Positions 9,533-18,427 of a stretch of 64,000 nucleotides of DNA are shown here, in pieces. A program made the translations under genes and the position numbers. Origin of the DNA: Psychrosphaera saromensis (lineage in GTDB: Bacteria > Pseudomonadota > Gammaproteobacteria > Enterobacterales > Alteromonadaceae); assembly GCF_002954545.1 (NCBI RefSeq), contig NZ_MSCH01000003.1:2705991-2769990 (forward strand), read 5' to 3'. Under the pieces are notes generated by a model. That model saw only the letters and a program-made list of their open reading frames with translations. It was not told where the DNA came from and did no database searches. The number at the start of each line of letters is the position of its first letter. Position 1 is the first letter of the stretch.

Positions 9533-10264
9533 TCAGTCTTTCAACTTAAATGCAGTAATGAATTTTGTTATACGTGCCGCATTAGCGCCTAAATCACTCA
9601 TACCAACACGAGAGATAGAACGTAAATCAATTTTACTGCCAGAATCCGTCATTTGAACACGAATCGCCACGTCGTCTTTAAACGCCCAAAGTAAAGTGGT
9701 ATCTACCGCTTCAATCATGCCTGAGTCTTTGTTCTGAGCAACAATTTCCCAACCTAAGTCGTTAGTTACATCAACAGCTTTAGCAAAGGCCGCATCTACA
9801 TTAAGTTCACTGACGATAGTTTGCAATTGCGGATATGCAGCCTGTTGAAGAGGCGCTAATTTTTCACTGTCATAATCTAACGGATTACTGTTTTCACCAC
9901 GTAATGCAACAATAACTTTAAACTTAGGTAAATCAACCGTGTCTGTGCTTACCTGATGGATAAATGGCAAAGACTTAGCTTTAGCCGCTTGCATTGACAA
10001 TCCAACAACCGGTAATGCCACTAATACGGCAACTACCGCACACGTTTTAGCTAGGTCTTTTTGTTTTTTCACTAACGCAAATATTGCGACCAATATCGCA
10101 ATCAACAACACAGCCATACTGATAAACCCAGTAAGTTTAATGATTTGAAATGAAGTCCCCATAGACCAAAGCTCTAATCTATAAGCAATTATCGCAACAG
10201 GAAAACCAAGTAACAGAGGAATTACTGCGTATTTTAAAAATTTTGTGATGTTATCGATAACCAT
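9533..10264 (-). CDS. Membrane protein with DUF1499 domain
   Basis: 243 residues. The N-terminal ~95 residues hold three hydrophobic helices (about 12-30, 40-64 and 72-92), and the rest is a soluble DUF1499 domain (from about residue 110, ending in the conserved RSISRVGMSDLGANAARI segment). The biochemical role of DUF1499 is not established. The ATG is preceded by AAGGAAATATA. It is divergent from the phosphatase gene region. Confidence 0.8.
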   Translation of the reverse strand: MVIDNITKFLKYAVIPLLLGFPVAIIAYRLELWSMGTSFQIIKLTGFISMAVLLIAILVAIFALVKKQKDLAKTCAVVAVLVALPVVGLSMQAAKAKSLPFIHQVSTDTVDLPKFKVIVALRGENSNPLDYDSEKLAPLQQAAYPQLQTIVSELNVDAAFAKAVDVTNDLGWEIVAQNKDSGMIEAVDTTLLWAFKDDVAIRVQMTDSGSKIDLRSISRVGMSDLGANAARITKFITAFKLKD

Positions 10265-10466
10265 TATATTTCCTTAAATAGAGGTTGAATGTGTGTTGTT
10301 CAGCGCAGCATTCTTATTTAAACGGCTCCGCCAAAGCGATTTGGTGGTATTTAAACGCATTTAAAACATAAGCGCTATTGATATTGAGACTTTATTTTGA
10401 AATTGCATTACTTTTGGCACGGTTACTTAGTACATTAATTTAAGCTGACGAATATCAGTTGTAAAA

Positions 10467-10658
10467 TTGAACTGCCTTTACAAATCATGTCGTTCGCATT
10501 ACTGTTGGTTTTACGAACAATTACACTTAGTTATTTTAGGTGCTGTATTAGCTGTAATGCTAGATGTGCTACTAGATACATTACTCGGAAGTATTCCTGA
10601 GCTATTCCTTAACTATTTCAGAACTAATAAACTAAAGCGCAAATTTAAACTGGTGTAA
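10467..10658 (+). CDS. Possible small membrane peptide upstream of phosphatase
   Basis: A 63-codon reading frame with a TTG start, one strongly hydrophobic stretch (residues ~20-45) and a basic tail. No ribosome-binding site precedes the TTG, and an internal ATG at 10558 would give a 33-residue peptide. It ends 21 bp before the PhoD-type gene. It could be a leader peptide, or it could be noise. Confidence 0.25.
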   Translation: MNCLYKSCRSHYCWFYEQLHLVILGAVLAVMLDVLLDTLLGSIPELFLNYFRTNKLKRKFKLV

Positions 10659-10679
10659 TTAAACGAGAAGGATTTCCAA

Positions 10680-12188
10680 TTGACGGCTCACACGCAAGAA
10701 AGCTCTAACTCAAACAATGTAATGCAAAACTACAATACCGACACAAGTAAGTGGGCTATTGCGGTGCATAGAGTAACCACTACCAGTGCCGAGGTATGGG
10801 TTGGAACACTTTTCACTACGCTTATAAAACCTAAACATGCTCGTGTACACCTTATTGAAGATGGCAAAATTGTCCAAACCAAATACATTCAAAAATCCAA
10901 TTGGAAACGCCCTTTCAGTTTCACTAAAAAACGTTTTTTCTCACTGCAAACCTTTGACAATTTAAAGCCCAACACCTGTTACAGCGTTCGTTTTGAACGG
11001 TATATTGCACCTGATGAACAAACATTACCAATTGGCTGGGTCCCTTTAAGAAATGCGTATTTATCAACATTGCCTGAGCAAATTTCTGAGCAATCTTCTT
11101 TCACTGTTGGTTTAGCGAGTTGTTTTTATCCTCATAGAGACGGTGGACGTGCGGCTGAAGCCTACCAGGCACTTTATGAAAGAGGCCATAAGGATATAAA
11201 ACCAGACATCACCTTCTTAACTGGTGATCAGGTCTATTTAGATATCGGCTTTGACTCTCTTTCCAGAGATCCCGATGAAATAAGACAACGAATTGGTAGT
11301 GATTACGCGGAAAATTGGCAACTATTAGGCGGTATATTAAACAGAGGCGGTACCTGGATGTTGCCAGACGATCATGAATATTGGAATGACTATCCATTTC
11401 ATGACTCGCTCATTCCACAATTACTGGCATTAAAATTACAAAGTGTACGTGAACATTGGACCCGAGCATCTAAAGATGCAGTTAAAAACATTCAACGTTC
11501 TCCCAAAGTTGAAACCTTTAACATTGGTAACGACCTATCCTTTTGCCTTGCTGACTTACGATCTTACCGGTCTAAAAGAAACTTTTTACCACCAACCGCA
11601 TTTAAGCAATTAATCAACTGGGCCGAGTCACTTACCAGCCCTGGCGTGTTAGTTATCCCTCAGCCGCTTATTGTTAACGTGAACAATACAGAAAGAAATC
11701 TGTTGAGCTTTAACGCACAATATAAACAATTATTGGAGGCATTGGGCAGTACAGGCAACAATATTGTGATCCTATCTGGTGATGTTCATTATGGACGTAT
11801 TGCCTCTTGTCCAATTGGTGATAACGGAGCGACATTAACTGAAGTCATATCTTCTCCTATGTCCAACTTAACTTACCTAAACGGCATCGCAACCGCTAAA
11901 CCTGAGTTTACTCCAGAACAATTTCCTCACTCAGACAGTTTACCCAAAGGTTGGCAACAACAAACAGTCTCTTACTACCAAGACTTTTCAGTAAGCACCA
12001 AGAAAGGCTTCCTGTTCTCACCATATCCAAAGGAACGTACACGAGAGCACTTTATGACGGTTGGCTTTAAGAAGGTGAACGGGAAATTACAAATGACCGT
12101 CAACGCATGGCGCATTAGAGAACACGACCCAGACACCTATTTACCAAACAGTGACTTTGGCAAAGCTTATCGGGTACTTTTGAGTTAA
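10680..12188 (+). CDS. PhoD-type alkaline phosphatase family protein
   Basis: A 502-residue metallophosphatase of the PhoD superfamily. Visible active-site blocks are GLASCFYPHRDGG (~155), FLTGDQVYLDIG (~180), MLPDDHEYWND (~225) and ILSGDVHYGR (~364), which supply the expected metal-binding Asp, His and Asn residues. There is no signal peptide, so unlike Bacillus PhoD it is probably cytoplasmic; the N-terminal ~130 residues look like a fibronectin-type beta domain. The TTG start follows GAGAAGGAT. The substrate is unknown. Confidence 0.85.
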   Translation: MTAHTQESSNSNNVMQNYNTDTSKWAIAVHRVTTTSAEVWVGTLFTTLIKPKHARVHLIEDGKIVQTKYIQKSNWKRPFSFTKKRFFSLQTFDNLKPNTCYSVRFERYIAPDEQTLPIGWVPLRNAYLSTLPEQISEQSSFTVGLASCFYPHRDGGRAAEAYQALYERGHKDIKPDITFLTGDQVYLDIGFDSLSRDPDEIRQRIGSDYAENWQLLGGILNRGGTWMLPDDHEYWNDYPFHDSLIPQLLALKLQSVREHWTRASKDAVKNIQRSPKVETFNIGNDLSFCLADLRSYRSKRNFLPPTAFKQLINWAESLTSPGVLVIPQPLIVNVNNTERNLLSFNAQYKQLLEALGSTGNNIVILSGDVHYGRIASCPIGDNGATLTEVISSPMSNLTYLNGIATAKPEFTPEQFPHSDSLPKGWQQQTVSYYQDFSVSTKKGFLFSPYPKERTREHFMTVGFKKVNGKLQMTVNAWRIREHDPDTYLPNSDFGKAYRVLLS

Positions 12189-12343
12189 TCGGGTACTTTG
12201 CGTTACGTTAAATGTACAAAAGAAATTTATTTCAAAGCCCATAGGAAACCTGACATCACAGACAAGAATAAAACCTAACTAAAAAGCTAAGTTGAAGATT
12301 TTAGATGAAAAAATATTCGTATTTACTTAATTAAAGGAATTTA

Positions 12344-12448
12344 ATGACAAATAACTTATTAGAACTATGCTCAAACATAGAGCCACTATGTCTTTACTGT
12401 AATAAATTTGTTATATTAGCGACTTATTCAACTGGAATTTTCAATTAG
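12344..12448 (+). CDS. Candidate 34-residue upstream ORF, leader of the FIST gene
   Basis: An ATG preceded by AAAGGAATTTA opens a 34-codon frame that ends at TAG six bases before the FIST start codon. The peptide has three cysteines, two of them as CLYC. The FIST gene has no ribosome-binding site at the normal distance, so this small frame would explain its translation by coupling. It is too short for composition tests, so the evidence is the ribosome-binding site and the spacing only. Confidence 0.4.
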   Translation: MTNNLLELCSNIEPLCLYCNKFVILATYSTGIFN

Positions 12449-12454
12449 TACTTA

Positions 12455-13606
12455 ATGAGTAGTGTATTATTTACTTGGCATAACAATGGCCACTCAATCT
12501 CTGAGTTTGAATCAGGCTTAAAGCTAGCCTTATCTAGTGATGCGTCGAGTCTATTAATTCTTGCATGCCAAGATAATCAGTTTACAGCACCGCAAATCAA
12601 TCCTTTACTTTCTGCCTGCCCCCTACCTATTTGCGGTGGTATTTACCCTCAGTTAATTTATAAAAATCAACTGATGGAACAAGGCTGCATTATCATAGGT
12701 TTTGAGCAAGAAGTTGACATAAGCCTTATTCGCCAGGCATCCAAACTAATCACAGATGAACAATTAGTTGAAGCCATAGAACAAACTTCACTTATGAACG
12801 CTCAAGTATCAAGCAATGGCAGTTTGCTGATGTTTTACGACTCGCTGGTTAATAACACTGAAGACTTTCTTGACTGCTTATTTGAGTGTTTAGATTATCA
12901 AACAAATATTATAGGCGGCGGAGCCGGTAATTTAGAATTTAAGCAAACACCTTGTTTATTTACCAATGACGGCTTAATTGACGACGCTATTCAAATCGTG
13001 GCTTTAAAGAGTAAAATAACCACAGCAGCAACCCATGGTTGGCAAATACTAAAAGGCCCTTTCCTTGTTTCTGAAGTAGATAAACAAACGGTCATGAGTT
13101 TAGATTACCAACCAGCATTCAGTCTTTATAAAGATGAAATTGAAAGCATTAGTAGCCTTAGGTTTGATGAGAGCAATTTCTTTGAGATTGCTAAAAATTA
13201 CCCTTTAGGAATACAAGGCATTAACAATCAACTTATTGTACGAGACCCTGTTTTAACCAAAGACGGTTATCTACAATGTGTGGGAAGTATTCCGGTTAAT
13301 TCTATGGTGTATTTGCTTAAAGGCAGTTCAGATTCTTTAATTGCAGCAGCCCAAGATGCGGCGATAAAAGCCACCACTAATCTTGATGCTTCTGCCGATA
13401 AAATTGATTTTTCTGCGACTATGGTATTTGATTGTATTAGCCGTGCATTATATTTGGGTGATAAGTTTAATCTAGAGCTTGATTCAATATCTAAACACAC
13501 ATCCGAGCAAACATTATTTGGTGTGGTGTGTTTTGGTGAAATTACAAATAGCGAAAGTGGAGCCATAAAACTACTTAACAAATCAACGGTTATGGGCTCT
13601 TGGTAA
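12455..13606 (+). CDS. FIST-domain sensory protein
   Basis: A 383-residue FIST_N/FIST_C protein, a presumed small-molecule sensor domain found with signal-transduction genes. The N-terminal half (1-190) ends near the GGGAGNL glycine turn, and the C-terminal half (~215-370) has the FIST_C pattern, including GNxxxxxP-like turns and the final CFGEI. There is no membrane segment, so it is cytoplasmic. It is followed 44 bp later by a GGDEF-EAL gene, which suggests that it feeds a signal into c-di-GMP turnover. This partnership is inferred from position. Confidence 0.85.
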   Translation: MSSVLFTWHNNGHSISEFESGLKLALSSDASSLLILACQDNQFTAPQINPLLSACPLPICGGIYPQLIYKNQLMEQGCIIIGFEQEVDISLIRQASKLITDEQLVEAIEQTSLMNAQVSSNGSLLMFYDSLVNNTEDFLDCLFECLDYQTNIIGGGAGNLEFKQTPCLFTNDGLIDDAIQIVALKSKITTAATHGWQILKGPFLVSEVDKQTVMSLDYQPAFSLYKDEIESISSLRFDESNFFEIAKNYPLGIQGINNQLIVRDPVLTKDGYLQCVGSIPVNSMVYLLKGSSDSLIAAAQDAAIKATTNLDASADKIDFSATMVFDCISRALYLGDKFNLELDSISKHTSEQTLFGVVCFGEITNSESGAIKLLNKSTVMGSW

Positions 13607-13650
13607 CTTTAGGGATAGCTTGATAAGTAAGCTTAAGGATCAAAAACACA

Positions 13651-15483
13651 ATGAACAACGCACTATTTATAATTTCTTTACAACATGAAATTGCCATGGC
13701 TATTGGTAACAAGTTAGATCTTAAAGACATGTTAAAAGTTTTTTTAAAGGTGTGTTTCAATCGTCTCAATTTAACCAGTGGCCATATTTATATGTATTGT
13801 GACGACAATGGCCTTCCCATCAAATTGGCGACACAGCAAAGTGCCCCTCATCAACATTTATTAAGCATACCAAAAATGAAGGATGGGCAAGCGTCCTGTG
13901 CTGACCGAGAGCTATCTTCTTTTGTAAAAGAGTTAGATGAGATACAGCAGCCACATTCATTCCAGTGTCATAACTCACAGTACTTGTTTGGCTTTATTAT
14001 CCCTCAGCAAGGTTTATTGATTTTTGAAACGCATTATCCTCTAGAAGATACGATACAAAAAGCCCTTACCCCTATTTTGCAAAAGCTAGCAACAAGCTGC
14101 TATTCCTCCATTGTCCATGACTCTTTGGTTCAAGAAATACACTCAAGAGAAGTCGCTGAAAAACAAGTTATTTACCATGCACAACACGACGGATTAACCG
14201 GATTAATCAACCGCCAGCATCTAAATAATTTATTAGACCACGCCATTACCAACGCAGTTTTTGACTCACACAGTGGTAGTGTTATTTTCATAGACTTAAA
14301 TAAGTTTAAACCCATTAATGACGTTATGGGCCATACCATTGGCGATCAAGTACTATTATCTTTTGCCCAAAGATTACAAAGTCTAGCGAATGAAAATATC
14401 GACGTAGCTCGTTTTGGCGGCGATGAATTTATTTTAGTTATCAAAAAGTTACCCGATGATCATCAAAGAGTAATTGAACAGACGATACAAAAAATCAATA
14501 AGCTTTTGTCCGTACCTATCATTTTCGAAAGTAACTCATACAAGTTAACGTGCTGTATTGGCTACGCCATATTTCCACAGCAAAGTAGTGACGTAACCAA
14601 CATCATTAAGTTTGCTGATATAGCCATGTATGAAGCTAAAAAAGCCAATACATTACAAGGTATGCAGTATCACACCGACATGTCAGACAAGATCAATAAG
14701 CGTTTAGCTTACAGCGATGCCATGAAGCAAGGCTTAACCAATAATGAGTTTAAGTTATATTATCAGGCTCAATACAATCACAATGGCGACATAATTGGAG
14801 CCGAAGCGCTGATCCGTTGGGCACACCCTATTTTCGGAATGGAATCCCCTTCTATTTACATTCCAATTGCAGAAGAAACGGATTTAATTTTAGATATTGG
14901 CCAATGGGTGCTTGAACAAGCGTGCCGAGATATCTATCAATTAGAACAAAAACACTTACCGACTACTTTTAGAAATATCGCCATTAACATTAGTGCCAAG
15001 CAACTGATCCAACACGACTTTCAGTCACTCATATTAAAGACAATTAAAAGCCACAATATTATCCCAAGCCACCTCACCTTAGAGCTAACAGAAAGTTTAT
15101 TGATTGAAAATATAGATACCTCAATTGAGCTACTGCGTAACTTAAAGGCAGAAAATATTGGCTGCGCTATTGATGATTTTGGCACAGGTTATTCATCATT
15201 AACCTACCTACAACGCATCCCAGCTAACGTGTTAAAAATAGACCGTTCATTTGTGACCAACATAGACCAAAGTAATGAAAGCATTGCGATAGCGACTATG
15301 ATAATTAGCTTAGGGAAAATGCTTAATATGGAAGTATTAGCTGAAGGCGTAGAAACCTCCGCAGAACTGGAATGTTTAAAAACCTTAGGGTGTTATCACT
15401 ACCAAGGTTTTTACTTCAGTAAACCAATGCCACTGCCTGAATTAATGAGTTTATTAGATGATAAAAACAGCGGTAAGTCGTAA
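13651..15483 (+). CDS. GGDEF-EAL c-di-GMP turnover protein
   Basis: 610 residues. Residues 1-160 resemble a divergent GAF-type sensor without membrane segments. GGDEF follows, with an intact active motif RFGGDEF at 255-260, then an EAL domain with intact EALIRW (385-390), ENxxS-like ELTESLL and DDFGTGYSSL near residue 510. Both enzymatic activities (diguanylate cyclase and phosphodiesterase) could therefore be present. The RxxD inhibitory site normally found upstream of GGDEF is absent (NENI instead). It is paired with the FIST gene. A terminator follows. Confidence 0.93.
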   Translation: MNNALFIISLQHEIAMAIGNKLDLKDMLKVFLKVCFNRLNLTSGHIYMYCDDNGLPIKLATQQSAPHQHLLSIPKMKDGQASCADRELSSFVKELDEIQQPHSFQCHNSQYLFGFIIPQQGLLIFETHYPLEDTIQKALTPILQKLATSCYSSIVHDSLVQEIHSREVAEKQVIYHAQHDGLTGLINRQHLNNLLDHAITNAVFDSHSGSVIFIDLNKFKPINDVMGHTIGDQVLLSFAQRLQSLANENIDVARFGGDEFILVIKKLPDDHQRVIEQTIQKINKLLSVPIIFESNSYKLTCCIGYAIFPQQSSDVTNIIKFADIAMYEAKKANTLQGMQYHTDMSDKINKRLAYSDAMKQGLTNNEFKLYYQAQYNHNGDIIGAEALIRWAHPIFGMESPSIYIPIAEETDLILDIGQWVLEQACRDIYQLEQKHLPTTFRNIAINISAKQLIQHDFQSLILKTIKSHNIIPSHLTLELTESLLIENIDTSIELLRNLKAENIGCAIDDFGTGYSSLTYLQRIPANVLKIDRSFVTNIDQSNESIAIATMIISLGKMLNMEVLAEGVETSAELECLKTLGCYHYQGFYFSKPMPLPELMSLLDDKNSGKS

Positions 15484-15521
15484 GCTATAAGCGGTAAGTA
15501 AAAACAATAAAATATAAAATG

Positions 15522-15548
15522 AAAGCGAACTAAGAGTTCGCTTTTTAT
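15522..15548 (+). terminator. Intrinsic terminator
   Basis: AAAGCGAACT, a 3-base loop and AGTTCGCTTT, followed by T's, between the GGDEF-EAL gene and the convergent DUF4144-like gene. Confidence 0.85.
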
Positions 15549-15578
15549 TAGATTTAAAAACCAGTGTCACTTTTATTT

Positions 15579-15893
15579 TTAACTAGCTAACGACCCAATA
15601 GCTTCAGAGACGGTTAAAAAATAGATTTTAGTAAGACAAACTGAAGCTTTATTAAATTCATGAGCACGTATTAAGTCAGTGGCTTCATCAGTAGACAACG
15701 CCCTATCTTCTTTAGTCAATTCAAGCTTCCCTGAGATAACCTCTATTAGATAACAATGACCTAATGAGTCAATAACATAATCATCGTCACTAAAAATAAG
15801 TTCGCTACATTCTGAATTCAAATTTTGTAGAGAATCTAAGTAAATAAGCTCATCATCACCATCAAGTTTCAACATGCATGGCCAAGAAATCAT
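15579..15893 (-). CDS. DUF4144-like hypothetical protein
   Basis: A 104-residue acidic soluble protein beginning MISWPCMLKLDGDDELIYL. I associate this opening with DUF4144 proteins of Shewanella and Colwellia. It has no signal or membrane segment and no known function. It marks the left edge of the accessory region. Confidence 0.65.
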   Translation of the reverse strand: MISWPCMLKLDGDDELIYLDSLQNLNSECSELIFSDDDYVIDSLGHCYLIEVISGKLELTKEDRALSTDEATDLIRAHEFNKASVCLTKIYFLTVSEAIGSLAS

Positions 15894-16022
15894 AACAGCT
15901 ACCCCACGCTTTTAAGGTGTAAATAATAGTTGGCTAAAATAAGCAACGAAGAAGTGAAAGCCAACTGTTTTTTTGCTTGAACGCGTTGAATTTATTACGC
16001 ACTTAAATAACTCCATTCAAAC

Positions 16023-16058
16023 AACTGTCAAATTTAAGTGGATGGCCTTGTTTATAGC
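16023..16058. repeat. Copy B of a 36-bp dispersed repeat
   Basis: This 36-bp segment matches 17460-17495 at about three quarters of positions, in the same orientation. The shared blocks are AACTGTCAAATT, GTGG and TGGCCTT. A more diverged copy lies inverted at 61755-61790. It is not coding in any convincing frame. Confidence 0.6.
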
Positions 16059-16145
16059 CAATACAGTATCGAGTGAATTTTTAACACCTACTTTTCAACT
16101 AAGAATTAACTTTCATTCTCATTCGGTTAAAACAGAAACCGTTCA

Positions 16146-17045
16146 TTACTCTTTTAAAAAATCAGGTTTTTCATACGTTGGAGCTGGATATTTATAGAAC
16201 CCTTCCCTTGTTGAAACACCTAATTTATTTTTATCTAAATAATTATCTTTTAGATATTTTACTGCTTTAATCTTTAACGGATCCTTGGTTTTATCAGCTG
16301 CCATTTTATTAATATTATAAGCTGTTGTAATCCCTACAACATCCAAAATCCCAAAAGGCCCCAAAGGCGCCCCAGTTGCTTTCATCCATGTTTTATCTAT
16401 GGTTTCTACATCTGCCACTTCATTTACTAATAAATTGGTTGCTGCACTTAACAAAGGCACTAATAGAGAATTTAGAATGTAACCAGCTTGTTCTTTATAT
16501 AGCGGCAAAGCCAACATTCCTATAGCTTTAGCAAAACTCACTACATCTTCAAAAACTTTTGGATCGGTAGTCGGATGCCCCATAATTTCTGCTGTATTGT
16601 GAATCCAAATAGTATTAGCAAAGTGCAGAGCTAAAAACTTAGAAGGTCTTCCAGTAACATCCGCAAATTGACTAGGTAAAAGTGTTGACGAATTAGTTAC
16701 AAAAATAGTTTTCTCAGGGGCCACTTTTGTTAACTTGTGGTAAAAATCAATTTTAATTTGGGGATTTTCAGGAACTGCTTCTATTAATAAATCTGCATTT
16801 TTTACAGCTTCTGCTAAATCTGAAGAATAACTTAGTTGCTTATAAGTCTTATCCAATTGTTCTTGCGTAGCATTTAAATCTTGTTTAAATGCTTCACTCA
16901 TGGCTGTAAACTTTGTCTTCGCTTTCGCTAAAACCTCATCATTTATATCATAAACAGTGACATGAAACCCATGAAATGCTGATTGAAAAGCAATTTGGTA
17001 TCCTAAAACACCACTTCCAGCTACGGTAATATTTTTATAGTTCAT
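16146..17045 (-). CDS. 3-hydroxyacyl-CoA dehydrogenase family protein
   Basis: A 299-residue NAD-dependent enzyme of the 3-hydroxyacyl/3-hydroxybutyryl-CoA dehydrogenase family. Residues 8-16 give the Rossmann motif GSGVLG, DIN near 33 binds NAD ribose, EAVPEN (~90) and SSTLLPS (~119) are family blocks, and LHFAN (~140) carries the likely catalytic His. The usual HFxNP reads HFANT. The C-terminal half is the helical dimer domain. No beta-oxidation genes adjoin it, and it sits in a cassette-like patch beside attC-type sequence, so acquisition by transfer is likely. ATG start; the ribosome-binding site is not obvious. Confidence 0.85.
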   Translation of the reverse strand: MNYKNITVAGSGVLGYQIAFQSAFHGFHVTVYDINDEVLAKAKTKFTAMSEAFKQDLNATQEQLDKTYKQLSYSSDLAEAVKNADLLIEAVPENPQIKIDFYHKLTKVAPEKTIFVTNSSTLLPSQFADVTGRPSKFLALHFANTIWIHNTAEIMGHPTTDPKVFEDVVSFAKAIGMLALPLYKEQAGYILNSLLVPLLSAATNLLVNEVADVETIDKTWMKATGAPLGPFGILDVVGITTAYNINKMAADKTKDPLKIKAVKYLKDNYLDKNKLGVSTREGFYKYPAPTYEKPDFLKE

Positions 17046-17070
17046 TTTTATAGTTCACTTTTTAAGTTGA

Positions 17071-17124
17071 AGCCTAACAATATTCTAAGGAAAACTATCA
17101 TTATAAATATTAAGGCTGTTATAT
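17071..17124 (-). other. Possible degenerate attC site
   Basis: On the minus strand, TATAACAGCCTTAATATT is followed about 20 bases later by AATATTGTTAGGCT. The arms pair (AGCC with GGCT, AATATT with AATATT), and the right end contains GTTAGGC, which fits the GTTRRRY core of integron attC sites. It lies just downstream of the 73-aa ORF, as expected for ORF plus attC order. It is short (about 54 bp) and could be a chance hairpin. Confidence 0.35.
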
Positions 17125-17204
17125 AAACAATGCTTAAACCCCCAATAAATGGGGGAATTAAAATGAAAAACTATTGTTCCAATTACTGATATCAATGTCG
17201 AACC

Positions 17205-17426
17205 CTAATTAAGCACGCTCATTATTTTTAATTGAATGGATATTCCAATAGCCATTAATCCTCTAAATAATAACCCAAAATCCGACATAAGAAGGGAAAT
17301 GACAATAGTCATAAAATAATTAAACATTAAAAGCAGGCTAACAACAAGGTATAAAATCCCACCTATAAGATACCATCCTCCGCCTTCACTTTTATTACAG
17401 ATAGCATAAGCAAAACCACGTACCAA
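17205..17426 (-). CDS. Small membrane protein, possibly truncated
   Basis: 73 codons with two hydrophobic helices (~18-45 and ~50-68). The only available start is TTG, without a good ribosome-binding site. The frame stays open for several residues upstream of it before meeting a stop. It may be the remnant of a longer cassette gene cut near the 36-bp repeat. It has no known family. Confidence 0.35.
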   Translation of the reverse strand: MVRGFAYAICNKSEGGGWYLIGGILYLVVSLLLMFNYFMTIVISLLMSDFGLLFRGLMAIGISIQLKIMSVLN

Positions 17427-17459
17427 TATAGGTCCGTGTGGGTTTAGTGTACTTTAAAT

Positions 17460-17495
17460 AACTGTCAAATTAAGGTGGGTGGCCTTTTTATTTGC
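17460..17495. repeat. Copy A of the 36-bp dispersed repeat
   Basis: Begins AACTGTCAAATTAAGG and contains GGTGGCCTT. It is a direct repeat of 16023-16058, and the two copies flank the dehydrogenase gene and the 73-aa ORF. It lies between the lipoprotein gene and the 73-aa ORF. Confidence 0.6.
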
Positions 17496-17542
17496 TAACG
17501 ACCTCTACGACTGTAAGATCAATTATTGCAAACAAGCTTCAT

Positions 17543-18337
17543 TTAAAACTGACAAGGTAGATTGTTAGTAATAGTTTCAGAGGCTATTTGGCCAAATAAT
17601 GCCTGAGTAGTTTCGTCACCTTGTAATGTATCAATAAATGGTAATAAATCAGCAGATTCACCAGTAATTGTTTCATACAATACAAATGAGGTAAGTGTTG
17701 CCCCTAACGTTGAAGCATGATTTCCATCTGGACTATGAAGTTTTAAACTGGGTAATATTGATAACGTGCTATTCCACGTTAATCCTACAGGTGCAACACA
17801 ACTTGATTGCTCAGTCGCCATTTCTTTATGAATATTGTGCACATATTCTGCCTCTTTTAGTTTGCCAAAAGGCGGGTGTTCTGGAAACAATATAGGTGTT
17901 GCTCCAACTGCTTTAGCACGCTGTATCCAAAGAATTGTAGCATCAGTTGGATAAAGTCTCATTTGACTTTGAGAGTACTTTTGCCCTTGCAATATAACAT
18001 GAGTCCATTTTTGATTGTTAATCAACTCAGTAATATTTCCATCATTAACTATCGTATCAAGGAATTGACCTTTACGTGTTTCAATAGTTACATTTTTAGC
18101 TTCATTATTGTTTTCAAAAATTGTAGTTAGCAATGACTGAATGCCACTAACATGACTATTACCTATAATTAATATTTGGTAGGAAAGTTTATTTCTATTG
18201 TCAGGAATAGCCAAATTTTCGGAAGGATTTATCGGTTCAGAAATTGAACCAAGATTAGAGGTGTCTTCTAATCTTGAAGTGCCTCCACAAGCCGATAATA
18301 AAAATAACGTTGCCATAATAACTAAGTGCTTTCTCAT
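17543..18337 (-). CDS. SGNH/GDSL-type hydrolase lipoprotein
   Basis: 264 residues beginning with a lipoprotein signal peptide and lipobox LSAC (Cys17), so it is probably anchored to a membrane on the periplasmic side. Residues ~56-62 read IIGNSHV, matching the GDSH-type nucleophile block of SGNH hydrolases; VILQGQ resembles a later block; DGNHAST near residue 206 supplies the Asp-x-x-His pair. These suggest an esterase or acyltransferase, with unknown substrate. The gene follows an attC site in cassette orientation, so it is likely an integron-borne gene. Confidence 0.7.
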   Translation of the reverse strand: MRKHLVIMATLFLLSACGGTSRLEDTSNLGSISEPINPSENLAIPDNRNKLSYQILIIGNSHVSGIQSLLTTIFENNNEAKNVTIETRKGQFLDTIVNDGNITELINNQKWTHVILQGQKYSQSQMRLYPTDATILWIQRAKAVGATPILFPEHPPFGKLKEAEYVHNIHKEMATEQSSCVAPVGLTWNSTLSILPSLKLHSPDGNHASTLGATLTSFVLYETITGESADLLPFIDTLQGDETTQALFGQIASETITNNLPCQF

Positions 18338-18427
18338 AATTCCCTCAATTATATCCAGTTGCTCGAATAACCATTCGATTTCTTTTTCTTAAACACCTCG
18401 AACATTGCACAATCCTATATTTGTAAA

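Noticed and set aside
15985-16020. dif/Xer-like site near ATTACGCACTTAAAT
   Set aside because: Only one arm resembles an XerC/XerD binding site; the second arm and spacing do not fit.
15973-16197. 74-codon plus-strand ORF near the dehydrogenase gene
   Set aside because: It runs through the 36-bp repeat and into the antisense of the dehydrogenase 3' end, with no ribosome-binding site.
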